A DNA stretch of 64,000 nt from Sphingobacterium sp. SYP-B4668 (GCF_027627455.1 NZ_CP115483.1:4278001-4342000); one strand, 5' to 3'. Counted from the stretch's first letter, positions 27,274-37,230 are shown. Notes: generated by a model not told the origin, from the sequence alone. A program made the numbers and translations.

Positions 27274-28329
27274 ATGAACAAAACAGATAACTGGTTTTCT
27301 AAAGATTTTGGACGATTCAAGCTGAGGTATCGTCCCTACACCCTCGAACTTCGTCATGTCTTCACGGTGGCTTCATTCAGTCGTAGCACTACTCCTGTTG
27401 TCTTGATTGAATTGGAGTATGATGGGATTATAGGGTACGGCGAAGCGAGTATGCCTCCCTACTTGGGCGAATCTCAGGAAAGTGTCATTCATTTTTTAAA
27501 CCTAATAGACTTAAGTATTTTCTCTTCTCCTTTCGATACGGAGGATATCTTACAGTATATCGATCAACTTGCCTTGAAAAACACGGCGGCAAAAGCGGCA
27601 GTTGACATCGCTCTTCATGACATACTGGGAAAAATCATGAACCAGCCTTATTATAAAATTTGGGGATTGAACCCCATACTCATCCCTCCGACATCTTATA
27701 CTATAGGTATTGATACGGAAGAAATCATCCGACAAAAAGTAGCTGAGGCTGATCAATTCAAGATACTAAAGGTCAAACTTGGGTTGGATACAGATAAGAT
27801 GATTATCAACACTATTCGCCAAACTACCGACCGCCCTCTGTGTGCGGATATCAATCAAGGATGGAGGTGTAAGGAAGAGGCCTTAGAAATGGCGCACTGG
27901 CTTGCCGAACGGAATGTTGTATTCCTCGAACAGCCGATGCCTAAAGAACAGGTGGATGATAACGCATGGCTCACGGAGCACAGCCCCATTCCTACCATTG
28001 CTGACGAGGCTTGCCAACGATTAGTGGACGTCCCCGCATTGAAGGACGTGTATACGGGTATTAACATTAAACTGATGAAATGTACGGGAATGCAGGAAGC
28101 AAAAAAAATGGCGGAAGTGGCGCGTGCACTGGACATGAAGGTCATGATTGGATGCATGACGGAGACGTCATGTGCCATTTCGGCCGCGGCTCAACTTTCA
28201 CCACTAGTTGATTGGGCAGATCTCGACGGGGCACTTCTTATTGGGAATGATGTATATGATGGAATGAAAGTGATTGAGGGAAGCTGCATTTTGCCGGATA
28301 GGCCAGGCATTGGTATACTAAAACTTTAA
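27274..28329 (+). CDS. L-Ala-D/L-Glu-type dipeptide epimerase
   Basis: 351 residues of the enolase superfamily (MLE subgroup) with no signal peptide, so cytoplasmic. Catalytic lysines appear as LKVKLG near 165-167. The three metal ligands lie in ADINQGW, EQPM and ADEAC, and the second catalytic lysine is in NIKLMKCTG near 268. The late DLDGALL is typical of Ala-Glu epimerases. These convert L-Ala-D-Glu from murein into L-Ala-L-Glu so that ordinary dipeptidases can use it. The position next to an NlpC/P60 peptidase supports that substrate. Confidence 0.9.
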   Translation: MNKTDNWFSKDFGRFKLRYRPYTLELRHVFTVASFSRSTTPVVLIELEYDGIIGYGEASMPPYLGESQESVIHFLNLIDLSIFSSPFDTEDILQYIDQLALKNTAAKAAVDIALHDILGKIMNQPYYKIWGLNPILIPPTSYTIGIDTEEIIRQKVAEADQFKILKVKLGLDTDKMIINTIRQTTDRPLCADINQGWRCKEEALEMAHWLAERNVVFLEQPMPKEQVDDNAWLTEHSPIPTIADEACQRLVDVPALKDVYTGINIKLMKCTGMQEAKKMAEVARALDMKVMIGCMTETSCAISAAAQLSPLVDWADLDGALLIGNDVYDGMKVIEGSCILPDRPGIGILKL

Positions 28330-28518
28330 CTGTATTTGAGCGAATACAAACAAAACTAACCAAACATACTAAAATCTATTTTAAAACAACAAACTAACCA
28401 TTAATCGATGAAATATACTTGGATATAGCGGCAATACCGATACCTACAATATACTGAAGCACTAGACAAGATACCGATTTCTAATTCCGAGATATTTCAT
28501 TACCTAAAAAAAACAATA

Positions 28519-31500
28519 ATGAAACATCTTCTACTCGCATGCTGGTGCCTGTTGACGTGCCTCACCACCACGACCATCTATGCACAGCAAACTTCTGTTA
28601 CGGGGAAAGTGACAGAACGCTCCACTGGCAAACCTATCGTTGGCGTCACCATTAATGTTAAAGGCTCTAATAGGAGCACCTTGACTAATGAAAGTGGCGC
28701 ATTCAGCCTTGCCGGTATCCCTTCAAGTAGTACATTGGTATTTACATCTGTAGGCTACCAAAGTCAAGAGTTAGTGGTCGGTAGCAGGACTACCCTCAAC
28801 ATTTCGATGTCTCCAACCGACCAAACGCTGGATGAGGTTGTCGTCACGGCTTTAGGCATTAAGCGTAATCAAAAATCGGTCGGTTATTCAACCCAACAAG
28901 TAAGAGGCGAAGACCTAACGTTTACCAAAGAAACCAATATACTTGGTTCACTGGCGGGAAAGGTCGCAGGCGTACAAGTTACAGGATCTTCTGGAGCCAA
29001 TTTAGGAGGTACACAAAAGATAAAAATCAGGGGAATCAACTCAGTAACTGGAGGAGGACAGCCATTATTAGTGATAGATGGCACACCAATTTCAAATGCT
29101 AATTTCAGTTCTAGTGATGCAAATGGTGTTGACTTGGGAAATGTTGGTCAGGACATCAATCCTGAAGATATCGAGAATATCAATGTTCTCAAAGGACCTA
29201 CAGCCTCTGCCCTATACGGTTTAAGAGGTCAATATGGGGTTATCATGATTACAACAAAAAAAGCCAAACAAGGACCTAAAACAATTGATATTAGCATCAA
29301 TTCAGCAACCTCTATCGAGAAGGTTGGCAACTTCATGCCGTTACAAAACACGTATGGTGTAGGAAACAATCAGACGTTCTTAAAACTAGCATCAGGTGAA
29401 TTGTATGTAAACGGTAATGACGAATCTTGGGGTCCCAAAATGGACGGCACACCCGTACGGATGTACTACAGCTTTTATCCTCAAGATCTGGAATATGGAA
29501 AAACTACGCCTTTCTCACCGCAGCCTAATAATATCCGAGACTTCTTCAACACAGGAATAAACACCAACAATGGCGTCACAATTGCAGGGGGAAATGAAAA
29601 CTCTGCAATCAGATTCAGTTATAATAATACGTACATAAAAGGAACCTACCCGAATACCTGGTTGAAAAGAAATAATCTCGGGTTGAACGGATCACTGGAC
29701 ATCACATCCAAATTAACCGCATCTGCTAATGTAAACTATGCCAACAATAAAGCCCAACGTCCAGCCCAAGGTTATCAGGGTTCATTTACCGGGGCCACGC
29801 AATGGTTTCAGCGCAACATAGACATCAACCGATTAAGAGATTACAAATATGCCGATGGGACCATTATGAATTGGAATGTAAATCCCAATACTTCTACGGA
29901 ACTGATTACAAATAACAAACCCTCAGACTGGAACAATCCGTTCTTTGATGCTTATGAAAATTTAAATAACGATTCGCGTGACCGTGTATTCGGCGATGTC
30001 GGGCTATCGTACAAAATATTAAACAACTTAAAAGTATCCGGATTCATTCGAAAAGATTTCTTCACACAGAACATATCAAGCCAAACAGCTATAGGTGGTC
30101 GATTAGATGAAGGCTATAGGGTTGGTAAATACCAAAACAATGAAGACAATTATGAATTCCTAGCAGAATATAGCACGAAATGGGATGAACTCTCGCTAAA
30201 CGTCAATGCAGGTTCAAATCTTTATAAAAGGAAATATGACTATCTACGTCAGGCCACAGTAGGAGGATTGTCTACAACGGGCTTCTACAATATTGAGGCT
30301 TCCATCGATAGACCCGATGTAAACTCTTATACTTTAAAAAAGCAGGTACGATCCATTTATGCGATGGCTTCGTTGGGATATAAAGATATTTATTTTTTAG
30401 ACGCTTCCATTAGACAAGATGTCTCGTCAGCACTTCCTAAAAACAACAATTCATATTGGTACCCATCCGTTTCCGGATCGTTGATTTTCAGCGAACTATT
30501 AAATGCTAAAGCACTCTCATTTGGTAAGCTAAGGGCTTCTTACGCTATTGCGGGTGCAGATGTCGACCCTTACGACATTCTGATGAACTATGAAATCGGA
30601 AGTGTTTACAAAACGTCAACAAGCACAATAAACACCATTCGAGTTCCTGTAAAACTTAGAAATCCTAATCTGGAACCTTCATTTGCACACTCATTTGAAG
30701 TGGGAGCGGATTTGAAATTTCTAGACAACAGATTAGGTATTGACTTCACCTACTATCAACAGCGAAATAAGAACCAGGTGATTGATCTATCGCTATCAAC
30801 AGGAACGGGATATTCGTCTGCGACAGTCAATGCGGGAGATATCGAGAATAATGGTATAGAAATATCGTTATTTGCAAACCCTATCAATACGAATAACTTC
30901 AATTGGAATACAACCATAAATTTAGCTAAAAACAACAGCAAAATCCACGAACTAATCGAAGGTGTCGATTCTTATCAACTTGGACTGAATACATATTCGA
31001 GCCAAACGATGTTTTTATACGCGAATAAAGGCGAAGCGTTTGGGACATTAATGGGGCCAGGATACAAAAGAGATGAGGCTACGGGAAAGATTATGTTGGA
31101 TGCGAACAATATGCCTGTACAAGAGCTAAATAAAAATTTCGGGTCCGTACTTCCAGATCTGACAGGAGGGTGGCTCAACACATTCAGATACAAAAATGTG
31201 GATCTCAATGTCATGATTGATTTTCAAGCTGGTGGACAGTTTTTCAGCTGGTCAAAAATGTTGGCCGTTAAATCCGGACAGGCTGAAGAAACTGCTGTAC
31301 TAAACGAAAATGGTAAAAATGTTCGAGATCCTTTAACTGACGGCGGAGGCTATAAAATCAATGGAATTTCTCAAGCCAATGGACAAGAAGTCAACTCATT
31401 TGTGGATGCCAGGACCTATTTCAGAAATAATATTGGTACGAGAATATATGAAGAATGGATATATGATGCTTCCTATATCAAACTTCGAGAGATCAGTCTA

Positions 31501-31716
31501 GGCTATACACTTTCTCAGAACATCTTGTCCAAAGGTCCTTTCAAATCGGTACGAATAGCCGGTATTGCAAGAAATCCTTGGATGATTTGGCAGAAGGCTC
31601 CAAAGGGGCTTGATCCATCTGAACTATCTTCGGGTAGTGCTTCCATTAGTTGGATTGAAAAAGGAGAACTACAAACCGTTCGTTCTTTTGGTATTAATCT
31701 TAGTGCTAAATTCTAA
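28519..31716 (+). CDS. SusC/RagA-family TonB-dependent importer, pair 2
   Basis: 1065 residues with a signal peptide ending TIYAQQ near 23. Order: regulatory-like domain (about 27-105), TonB box (LDEVVVTALG), plug with KIRGINSVTGGGQPLLVIDG and LKGPTASALYGLRGQYGVIMITT, then the beta barrel ending SFGINLSAKF. It sits 189 bp after the epimerase on the same strand, inside a cluster of murein-peptide enzymes, so a peptide or muropeptide cargo is likely though unproven. No riboswitch or anti-sigma gene is nearby. Confidence 0.93.
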   Translation: MKHLLLACWCLLTCLTTTTIYAQQTSVTGKVTERSTGKPIVGVTINVKGSNRSTLTNESGAFSLAGIPSSSTLVFTSVGYQSQELVVGSRTTLNISMSPTDQTLDEVVVTALGIKRNQKSVGYSTQQVRGEDLTFTKETNILGSLAGKVAGVQVTGSSGANLGGTQKIKIRGINSVTGGGQPLLVIDGTPISNANFSSSDANGVDLGNVGQDINPEDIENINVLKGPTASALYGLRGQYGVIMITTKKAKQGPKTIDISINSATSIEKVGNFMPLQNTYGVGNNQTFLKLASGELYVNGNDESWGPKMDGTPVRMYYSFYPQDLEYGKTTPFSPQPNNIRDFFNTGINTNNGVTIAGGNENSAIRFSYNNTYIKGTYPNTWLKRNNLGLNGSLDITSKLTASANVNYANNKAQRPAQGYQGSFTGATQWFQRNIDINRLRDYKYADGTIMNWNVNPNTSTELITNNKPSDWNNPFFDAYENLNNDSRDRVFGDVGLSYKILNNLKVSGFIRKDFFTQNISSQTAIGGRLDEGYRVGKYQNNEDNYEFLAEYSTKWDELSLNVNAGSNLYKRKYDYLRQATVGGLSTTGFYNIEASIDRPDVNSYTLKKQVRSIYAMASLGYKDIYFLDASIRQDVSSALPKNNNSYWYPSVSGSLIFSELLNAKALSFGKLRASYAIAGADVDPYDILMNYEIGSVYKTSTSTINTIRVPVKLRNPNLEPSFAHSFEVGADLKFLDNRLGIDFTYYQQRNKNQVIDLSLSTGTGYSSATVNAGDIENNGIEISLFANPINTNNFNWNTTINLAKNNSKIHELIEGVDSYQLGLNTYSSQTMFLYANKGEAFGTLMGPGYKRDEATGKIMLDANNMPVQELNKNFGSVLPDLTGGWLNTFRYKNVDLNVMIDFQAGGQFFSWSKMLAVKSGQAEETAVLNENGKNVRDPLTDGGGYKINGISQANGQEVNSFVDARTYFRNNIGTRIYEEWIYDASYIKLREISLGYTLSQNILSKGPFKSVRIAGIARNPWMIWQKAPKGLDPSELSSGSASISWIEKGELQTVRSFGINLSAKF

Positions 31717-31726
31717 ATTCCTACAG

Positions 31727-33166
31727 ATGAAAACTACACCTATTTCAAAATATGCTTTGCTATTTATTACGTCTATGAGTATAATCTCATGCAGTACTAA
31801 ATTTGATGACTCCTACTATATAGACCCCAACAACCCATCAAAGGCTTCGGGTACACAGTTAATCGCAAATTCACAATTTTACCTCCCTAATGTTAGCTCT
31901 AGCGCCTTCGGAGTCCACTATCCGCAATACTTATCCTTGACAACTTTTACGGATAATACGAGGTTTATTTCCTCGGTTTTTAATTTTTCCACTTGGTACA
32001 CCGGGCCCTTGAACAACCTGGAGAATGTCATTAGCAATGCCGATGTTCTCAATGCAAATGAAGGCCCCGTCATCAACCAACTTGCTGTGGCGAAAATCTT
32101 AAAATCCTTCTTCACATGGCATGTAACCGATCGATGGGGTGACATTCCTTATTCAGAGGCATTACAGGGAACAGCGATGTCAACCCCCAAGTATGACAAA
32201 CAACAAGATATCTACAACAATATTTTCACCTTATTAGAGGAGGCCAACTCTTCCATAGTAACGACGAATGGTGCTATAAAAAATGACATTGTATATGGAG
32301 GGAACATTCTGAAGTGGAAAAAACTAGGGAATACCATTCATCTACTAATGGCTTTACGTCTATCAAAGGTAGACCCAGAAAAAGGTAAGATAGAATTTGC
32401 GAAAGCGCTTGCGGCTGGGGTATTTGAATCCAATGCTGATAACCTCTCCTATCCACATCTCGCTGAAGTGGACCATGAAAACTTTTGGTATACGTCATTC
32501 ACTCGATTGGGGCGCAAGTGGTATGCGCTAAGTAAGCCATTAGTGGACTATATGAAGCCCTTAAATGACCCTAGACTCCCAATTTTTGGTGACAAGAATA
32601 GTGTTGGCGAATACAATGGATTGGAATTTGGCAAGGCTATTCCCAATCCTGATGTAGATATTCCACAGGTCTCCCTATTGGGAGAACGTCTAAGGGAGCA
32701 GAATTCTCCAGTAAATATTGTGACCTATGCGCAAGTACTCTTCGCGAAAGCAGAAGCTGCTAAATTGGGATGGATTGTCGGTGGGGATGTGCAAGCAAAA
32801 ATTTTCTATGAAGATGCCATCACCCAGTCCATCAGCCAATGGACAGGCAGTACGAGCTCTGCTGCTGATTTCATTGCACAAACCACTGTGCAATACAACT
32901 CCACTAAGGCCATTCAACAAATAGCCGAACAAAGGTGGGTCCACTTATTTCTGAATGGATATGAAGCTTGGGCAGAATGGCGTAGGACAGGATTTCCCCT
33001 ACTTACTTTGAGCTCTGATAACAATGGGGGTAAAATCCCTAGACGAGAGGGCTACCCATCTCAAGAAGCAACAAATAACAAGACAAACTATGATGCTGCG
33101 GTTGCATCATTTCCCTACGGTGGTCCAGATGGATTTGACACACGAGTATGGTGGGATAAGCCCTAG
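31727..33166 (+). CDS. SusD-family surface lipoprotein, pair 2
   Basis: 479 residues from ATG 31727, 10 bp after the SusC stop; the longer open frame overlaps SusC and has no leader. MKTTPISKYALLFITSMSII-SC is a lipoprotein signal. The sequence has the SusD_2-like pattern, with VTDRWGDIPYSEALQGT near 127 and an ending GFDTRVWWDKP. It should cap the SusC barrel and bind the ligand. The ending differs from pairs 1 and 3, consistent with a non-glycan cargo. Confidence 0.9.
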   Translation: MKTTPISKYALLFITSMSIISCSTKFDDSYYIDPNNPSKASGTQLIANSQFYLPNVSSSAFGVHYPQYLSLTTFTDNTRFISSVFNFSTWYTGPLNNLENVISNADVLNANEGPVINQLAVAKILKSFFTWHVTDRWGDIPYSEALQGTAMSTPKYDKQQDIYNNIFTLLEEANSSIVTTNGAIKNDIVYGGNILKWKKLGNTIHLLMALRLSKVDPEKGKIEFAKALAAGVFESNADNLSYPHLAEVDHENFWYTSFTRLGRKWYALSKPLVDYMKPLNDPRLPIFGDKNSVGEYNGLEFGKAIPNPDVDIPQVSLLGERLREQNSPVNIVTYAQVLFAKAEAAKLGWIVGGDVQAKIFYEDAITQSISQWTGSTSSAADFIAQTTVQYNSTKAIQQIAEQRWVHLFLNGYEAWAEWRRTGFPLLTLSSDNNGGKIPRREGYPSQEATNNKTNYDAAVASFPYGGPDGFDTRVWWDKP

Positions 33167-33184
33167 AATTATGTTTAAAGTCTA

Positions 33185-33228
33185 AGTATAAAAGCCTGTC
33201 CATACAACATGAACAGGCTTTTATACTG
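33185..33228 (+). terminator. Terminator after the second SusD gene
   Basis: AGTATAAAAGCCTGT pairs perfectly with ACAGGCTTTTATACT (15 bp, 13-nt loop). T-rich only within the stem, so efficiency is uncertain. Confidence 0.7.
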
Positions 33229-33243
33229 TACACAACGTCCGAA

Positions 33244-33330
33244 TTAATTCGTTCCGCTGTACGGATTTTGGTCTGCTTCTGATAAAGCAGTATTATTGGC
33301 AGGTTTAAAAAAATAGCGAAAGGGTGGTCT
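33244..33330 (-). pseudogene. In-frame 28-codon stretch after the M14 stop
   Basis: Directly after the TAA of the M14 peptidase the same frame continues RPPFRYFFKPANNTALSEAD and then QNPYSGTN before a second TAA. The composition is protein-like. It may be a lost C-terminal extension or a fragment of another gene's end; no homologue was recognised. Confidence 0.35.
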
Positions 33331-34764
33331 TTATTTAGAAATATCGATCAGATATCCATTTATAATCGCATATCGAATGTGGTTTTCTTTCTTCAAAAAG
33401 AATGTTGCTTCTTGGCCAAGGCGCAGTTGCGAAAACGAACGAAACTGCTGGGCTTCATGGATACCTCGAATCGGAAGTTTCATCGCTTTTAAATCACTTC
33501 GGTCTTTGATTAATATCGTTGAATACCCAGACTTCAATAACTCCGTGACCCTTTGGGTGTCTAAATCATCTTGATGTGAAAACGGCTCGGTATAGAGCTT
33601 TCCAAATTCTACCGTATATCCCTCAGCATCAAGGTCATCATACCCATAGAATTCGGTTAAATCACCTATATCCTCAACATAGCCTTTAACATAGTAGTCA
33701 TTACCTACCGTAATCTCATCCCTGCGTATAGCAATATCTACTTTGATTGGAACTCCTGCAGCGACAAGAGCTATATTGCGCAATACGACATCATGCAACT
33801 GAGTAGCATTGAATGGAATTTGCTCATAGTCTTTGATATCGTATTGGGAATAACTTCGTTGTGCGATTTGCAACAAAGCATTCAGTATAATAACAAAATT
33901 GAGTTTACGGATTTCCTGCTTTTCTGGATCTCCTTTGAACGCGCCAGATTCGATCAGCACTGTACTTGCTCCCCATTTTTGAAAATTGTCTCCAAAGGCA
34001 CGAGGCGAGTGTTCGTCATCGTACTTGGCTATGGCACCAGGAATATACTGTTGTAGAATTTGTTCCATCCCGACGATGATCTTCATAGCATCCCCCCTTA
34101 CTTCGTTCACATCTCTATTGACATTATAAGCGGGAGCTAGTAAGGATATCGTCACCGGATTGCGAGTACCCGGTACATTGTAGTAGATGTGTTGATCATG
34201 GAGATTAAACCCATATCTTGGTTTCAAGATTTCTGCCCTTGAACGTAGCAGCTTCCCTTCTGGAGTAGCTGTATCTCGCGCATCTCGATTGAGGTCTATC
34301 TGCTGTGCGTTGCGACGAGTGTATATTTCAGCACCGTCTGGGTTGAGCATGGGGATGAATCGAATATCTAGCTCGTGCTTCAATAACTTTCTTATATCAT
34401 CAAACCCATCGTCTTTGCTTGTCAGGAAATTGAACAAATCAAAAAGCGCCATGGTGGCAGTTGGCTCGTCCCCATGCATTTGCGACCATAGCATGACAAC
34501 CCTATCTCCCTTGCCGTATTGCACTTCATGGATACTTCTTTTCTGGACGGATGTGCCGATTGGTTCAATCTGAAGTACGCCCAATTGACGATGTTTTGCT
34601 AAAAGCTTGATTATATCTTCGTGTTTAAACCGTCGACTTTGCAAGGCCGTTTCTTTGTAACGAACGTATATTGTATCTAATTGCGATTTGGTCAATAGGG
34701 TTGACTGGGAGAAAGAACTATTTCCGATCATGATAAGCAAACATATTAATACTAAGGATTTCAT
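33331..34764 (-). CDS. Secreted M14-family zinc carboxypeptidase
   Basis: 477 residues with a signal peptide (MKSLVLICLLIMIGNSSFSQ). Zinc ligands of family M14 are His and Glu in MHGDEPTATMAL and a later His in GFNLHDQH; the catalytic Glu is in TVLIESGAF. NPDGAEIYTRRNAQQIDLNRD is the substrate-binding block. About 180 residues follow the catalytic domain and are not recognised. Some members, such as MpaA of Escherichia coli, cut the D-Glu to diaminopimelate bond of murein peptides. It starts directly after the LD-carboxypeptidase stop, so the two are cotranscribed. Confidence 0.9.
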   Translation of the reverse strand: MKSLVLICLLIMIGNSSFSQSTLLTKSQLDTIYVRYKETALQSRRFKHEDIIKLLAKHRQLGVLQIEPIGTSVQKRSIHEVQYGKGDRVVMLWSQMHGDEPTATMALFDLFNFLTSKDDGFDDIRKLLKHELDIRFIPMLNPDGAEIYTRRNAQQIDLNRDARDTATPEGKLLRSRAEILKPRYGFNLHDQHIYYNVPGTRNPVTISLLAPAYNVNRDVNEVRGDAMKIIVGMEQILQQYIPGAIAKYDDEHSPRAFGDNFQKWGASTVLIESGAFKGDPEKQEIRKLNFVIILNALLQIAQRSYSQYDIKDYEQIPFNATQLHDVVLRNIALVAAGVPIKVDIAIRRDEITVGNDYYVKGYVEDIGDLTEFYGYDDLDAEGYTVEFGKLYTEPFSHQDDLDTQRVTELLKSGYSTILIKDRSDLKAMKLPIRGIHEAQQFRSFSQLRLGQEATFFLKKENHIRYAIINGYLIDISK

Positions 34765-35817
34765 TTAGGAGGTCAATGTTGGTTGTAAGACTTCTAGCGT
34801 CCCTTTATCAGCGTCGATACGAACCCGAACGCCAACAGGCAAGATAAATTGGTCCGCGATATGTCCAATCATCGCACCACTATAGGCTGGGATATCCAAA
34901 GGTTCGATATAGTCTCTGAATACTTGCTCTAGTGTCAGTGAGCCGTAGCCGCCTGATGGCCCACAACCTGTGCACTTACCAAAGACAAATCCTTTAATGA
35001 CCGATAGTATACCTGACAATCTCAACTGACAAAACATCCGATCTACCCGTTCGATATTCTCGTCTACTTCTTCAAGAAAAAGTATAGAATCTTTAAAGTC
35101 CGGTAGATAGGGCGAACCACACAAGCCGGTTAATACTGTCATATTTCCACCTAAGAGAATTCCTTCAGCCTGCCCTGGACGCCATGTTGTAATACGTTCT
35201 TTATATTGTACAATATGGTCACCTTTGTCGACAGGATTAGCAAATATAGGAAGGATATTGTCTACAAACTGTGCTTCAAAGGATTTGGCGACTTTGTTGG
35301 TCCATGTGCTGATACCTACAGCACCATGAAAAGTAACCAGTCCCGTTTTGGTGTAGAGTGCCATGATCAAGGCCGTAATATCAGAGTATCCCAACAGTAT
35401 TTTAGGATTTTTAGCGATCATGTTGTAGTCCAGCCGATCTAGCAGTCTGGAAGTACCCGCTCCACCTCTAATACAGACTATGGCTTTTACCTCGCGATCA
35501 CTGAACATCTGATGGATATCTGCTATCCGTTCTTGATCGGTCCCGGCTAGATGTCCATAGCGGCTGCGAATATGGTTTCCTTCTTTAACTCTAAATCCTA
35601 ACACTTGGAATATTTCACGAGCGATGGTAATGGACTCCTCCATATCCAAAACACCTGCAGGGGCTATTAACCCAATCGTCTCTCCTTTTTGGAGGCGTGG
35701 GGCCAACAATTGTGCCGCATGCAGTATGTAGGCATTCGAATGTTCATCGGCCAAACTCGAAAAAGGCATTGCTAGTGTACCGATTGTTAACGATTTCAGA
35801 AATTCCCTTTTGTTCAT
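34765..35817 (-). CDS. S66 LD-carboxypeptidase (muramoyltetrapeptide carboxypeptidase-like)
   Basis: 350 residues from MNKREFLKSLTIGTLAMPFS, a Tat- or Sec-like leader, so the enzyme is probably periplasmic unlike cytoplasmic LdcA. The nucleophile serine is in LLGYSDITALI and the preceding block CIRGGAGTSRLLDRLD is typical of S66. Glu and His of the triad are expected in LFLEEVDENIERVDRMF and near MIGHIADQF. The family removes the terminal D-Ala from murein tetrapeptides. It lies 12 bp after pyrC and touches the M14 gene. The in-frame TTG at 35823 is a weaker start. Confidence 0.92.
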   Translation of the reverse strand: MNKREFLKSLTIGTLAMPFSSLADEHSNAYILHAAQLLAPRLQKGETIGLIAPAGVLDMEESITIAREIFQVLGFRVKEGNHIRSRYGHLAGTDQERIADIHQMFSDREVKAIVCIRGGAGTSRLLDRLDYNMIAKNPKILLGYSDITALIMALYTKTGLVTFHGAVGISTWTNKVAKSFEAQFVDNILPIFANPVDKGDHIVQYKERITTWRPGQAEGILLGGNMTVLTGLCGSPYLPDFKDSILFLEEVDENIERVDRMFCQLRLSGILSVIKGFVFGKCTGCGPSGGYGSLTLEQVFRDYIEPLDIPAYSGAMIGHIADQFILPVGVRVRIDADKGTLEVLQPTLTS

Positions 35818-35829
35818 GGCCAATGTATA

Positions 35830-37167
35830 TTATCGATTAAAAAGTAATCGCTGTCCTGTCCCGTACTCGATTAAGTTTCCATTGGTGTATGCTAGATTTC
35901 CAGATACTACCGTATGTGTAATAGTGGAGGTAAACTGATGTCCCTCAAATGGAGACCAGCCGCACTTAGAAAGTATATTGGATTTATTGACCGTATAAGG
36001 TTTATTGAGATCGACTAATACCAAATCGGCCCAATACCCTTCGCGAATGAATCCTCTTTCCTCTATTTGAAAACAGATGGCTGTATTATGTGCTGACTTC
36101 TGAACTAATTGTTCTAATGTCATCTTTCCTTGGCTCACCATATCCAACAGAGCCTGTAGTGCGTGTTGCACCAAAGGCCCTCCAGAAGGAGCGGCACTGT
36201 ATGATTTTGATTTTTCCTCAATAGTATGCGGTGCATGATCTGTCGCAATAACATCTATATGACCATCCAATAATGCGTTTAGGATTTGGTCGCGATCGGT
36301 CGCCGTTTTCACTGCGGGATTCCATTTGATAAAATTGCCTTTCGTAGCATAGTCCTGATCGGAGAACCACATATGATGTATACATGCTTCAGCAGTAATA
36401 CGTTTTTGCTCAAGAGGAATCTCATTGGTAAAAAGAGCCGTCTCTCGTCCTGTGGATATATGCAGGATGTGCAATCTCGTATTATTTTTCTTTGCCAATT
36501 CCACTGCTTTAGAAGAGGATAGGTAACAAGCCTCCTCCGATCGAATCAGGGGATGCATATCGATAGTGAGTCCTTCTTCTCCATATTGTTCTTTATACAT
36601 CAACATGTTAGCACGAATGGTCGACTCGTCTTCGCAGTGAGTAGCAACTAGTGTAGGTGAATTAGCAAAGATATTTTCCAAAGCACGCTCATTGTCTACC
36701 AACATATTCCCAGTGGAGGATCCCATAAACACCTTCACACCACAGACATCACGAGGATTGGTTTTGAGGACTTCTTCCAAATTGTCATTGGCGGCGCCCA
36801 TGAAAAAAGAATAGTTGGCCAGTGACTTTTGGGCACCAATATCGTACTTATCTTGAAGAAGTCCTTGGGTCAAGGTATTGGGTACAGTATTTGGCATCTC
36901 CATAAAGGAGGTAGTCCCTCCAGCTACGGCTGCACGACTCTCGTGCCATATATCAGCCTTGTAGGTAAGGCCAGGTTCACGAAAATGCACTTGGTCGTCG
37001 ATCAACCCGGGCAGTAAATGCAATCCTTCAGCATTGATCTCTTGATCGGCAATGATATTTAACTCCTGGGCTATCTTTTCGATTCGACCGTTTTTAATAT
37101 AGACATCTGCTACTTTGATTGTCCCTTCATTGACAATATGTGCAGATTTGATAAGTAGTGAAGACAT
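35830..37167 (-). CDS. pyrC: Dihydroorotase
   Basis: 445 residues, class I amidohydrolase. Metal-binding histidines are in DDQVHFREPGLTYK, further ligands in THCEDES and HILHISTGRE, and the catalytic Asp in ATDHAPHT. It closes carbamoyl-aspartate to dihydroorotate in pyrimidine synthesis. It is the promoter-proximal gene of an operon with LD-carboxypeptidase and M14 peptidase, an unusual grouping. Upstream is the promoter copy shared with the 7.5 kb M28 gene. A dihydropyrimidinase-like paralogue is a less likely alternative. Confidence 0.88.
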   Translation of the reverse strand: MSSLLIKSAHIVNEGTIKVADVYIKNGRIEKIAQELNIIADQEINAEGLHLLPGLIDDQVHFREPGLTYKADIWHESRAAVAGGTTSFMEMPNTVPNTLTQGLLQDKYDIGAQKSLANYSFFMGAANDNLEEVLKTNPRDVCGVKVFMGSSTGNMLVDNERALENIFANSPTLVATHCEDESTIRANMLMYKEQYGEEGLTIDMHPLIRSEEACYLSSSKAVELAKKNNTRLHILHISTGRETALFTNEIPLEQKRITAEACIHHMWFSDQDYATKGNFIKWNPAVKTATDRDQILNALLDGHIDVIATDHAPHTIEEKSKSYSAAPSGGPLVQHALQALLDMVSQGKMTLEQLVQKSAHNTAICFQIEERGFIREGYWADLVLVDLNKPYTVNKSNILSKCGWSPFEGHQFTSTITHTVVSGNLAYTNGNLIEYGTGQRLLFNR

Positions 37168-37194
37168 TCGGTGGTTATTTATTATCCTTTAGAA

Positions 37195-37230
37195 CAAACT
37201 TAGATAAAACTTTCATGATTCCATAATCAC
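37195..37230 (-). promoter_or_regulatory. Promoter of the pyrC operon, repeated from 7.4 kb
   Basis: Minus-strand TAAGTTTG (37202-37195) lies 27 nt before the pyrC ATG. The 36 nt upstream from it match 7413-7448 with one mismatch. Confidence 0.7.
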
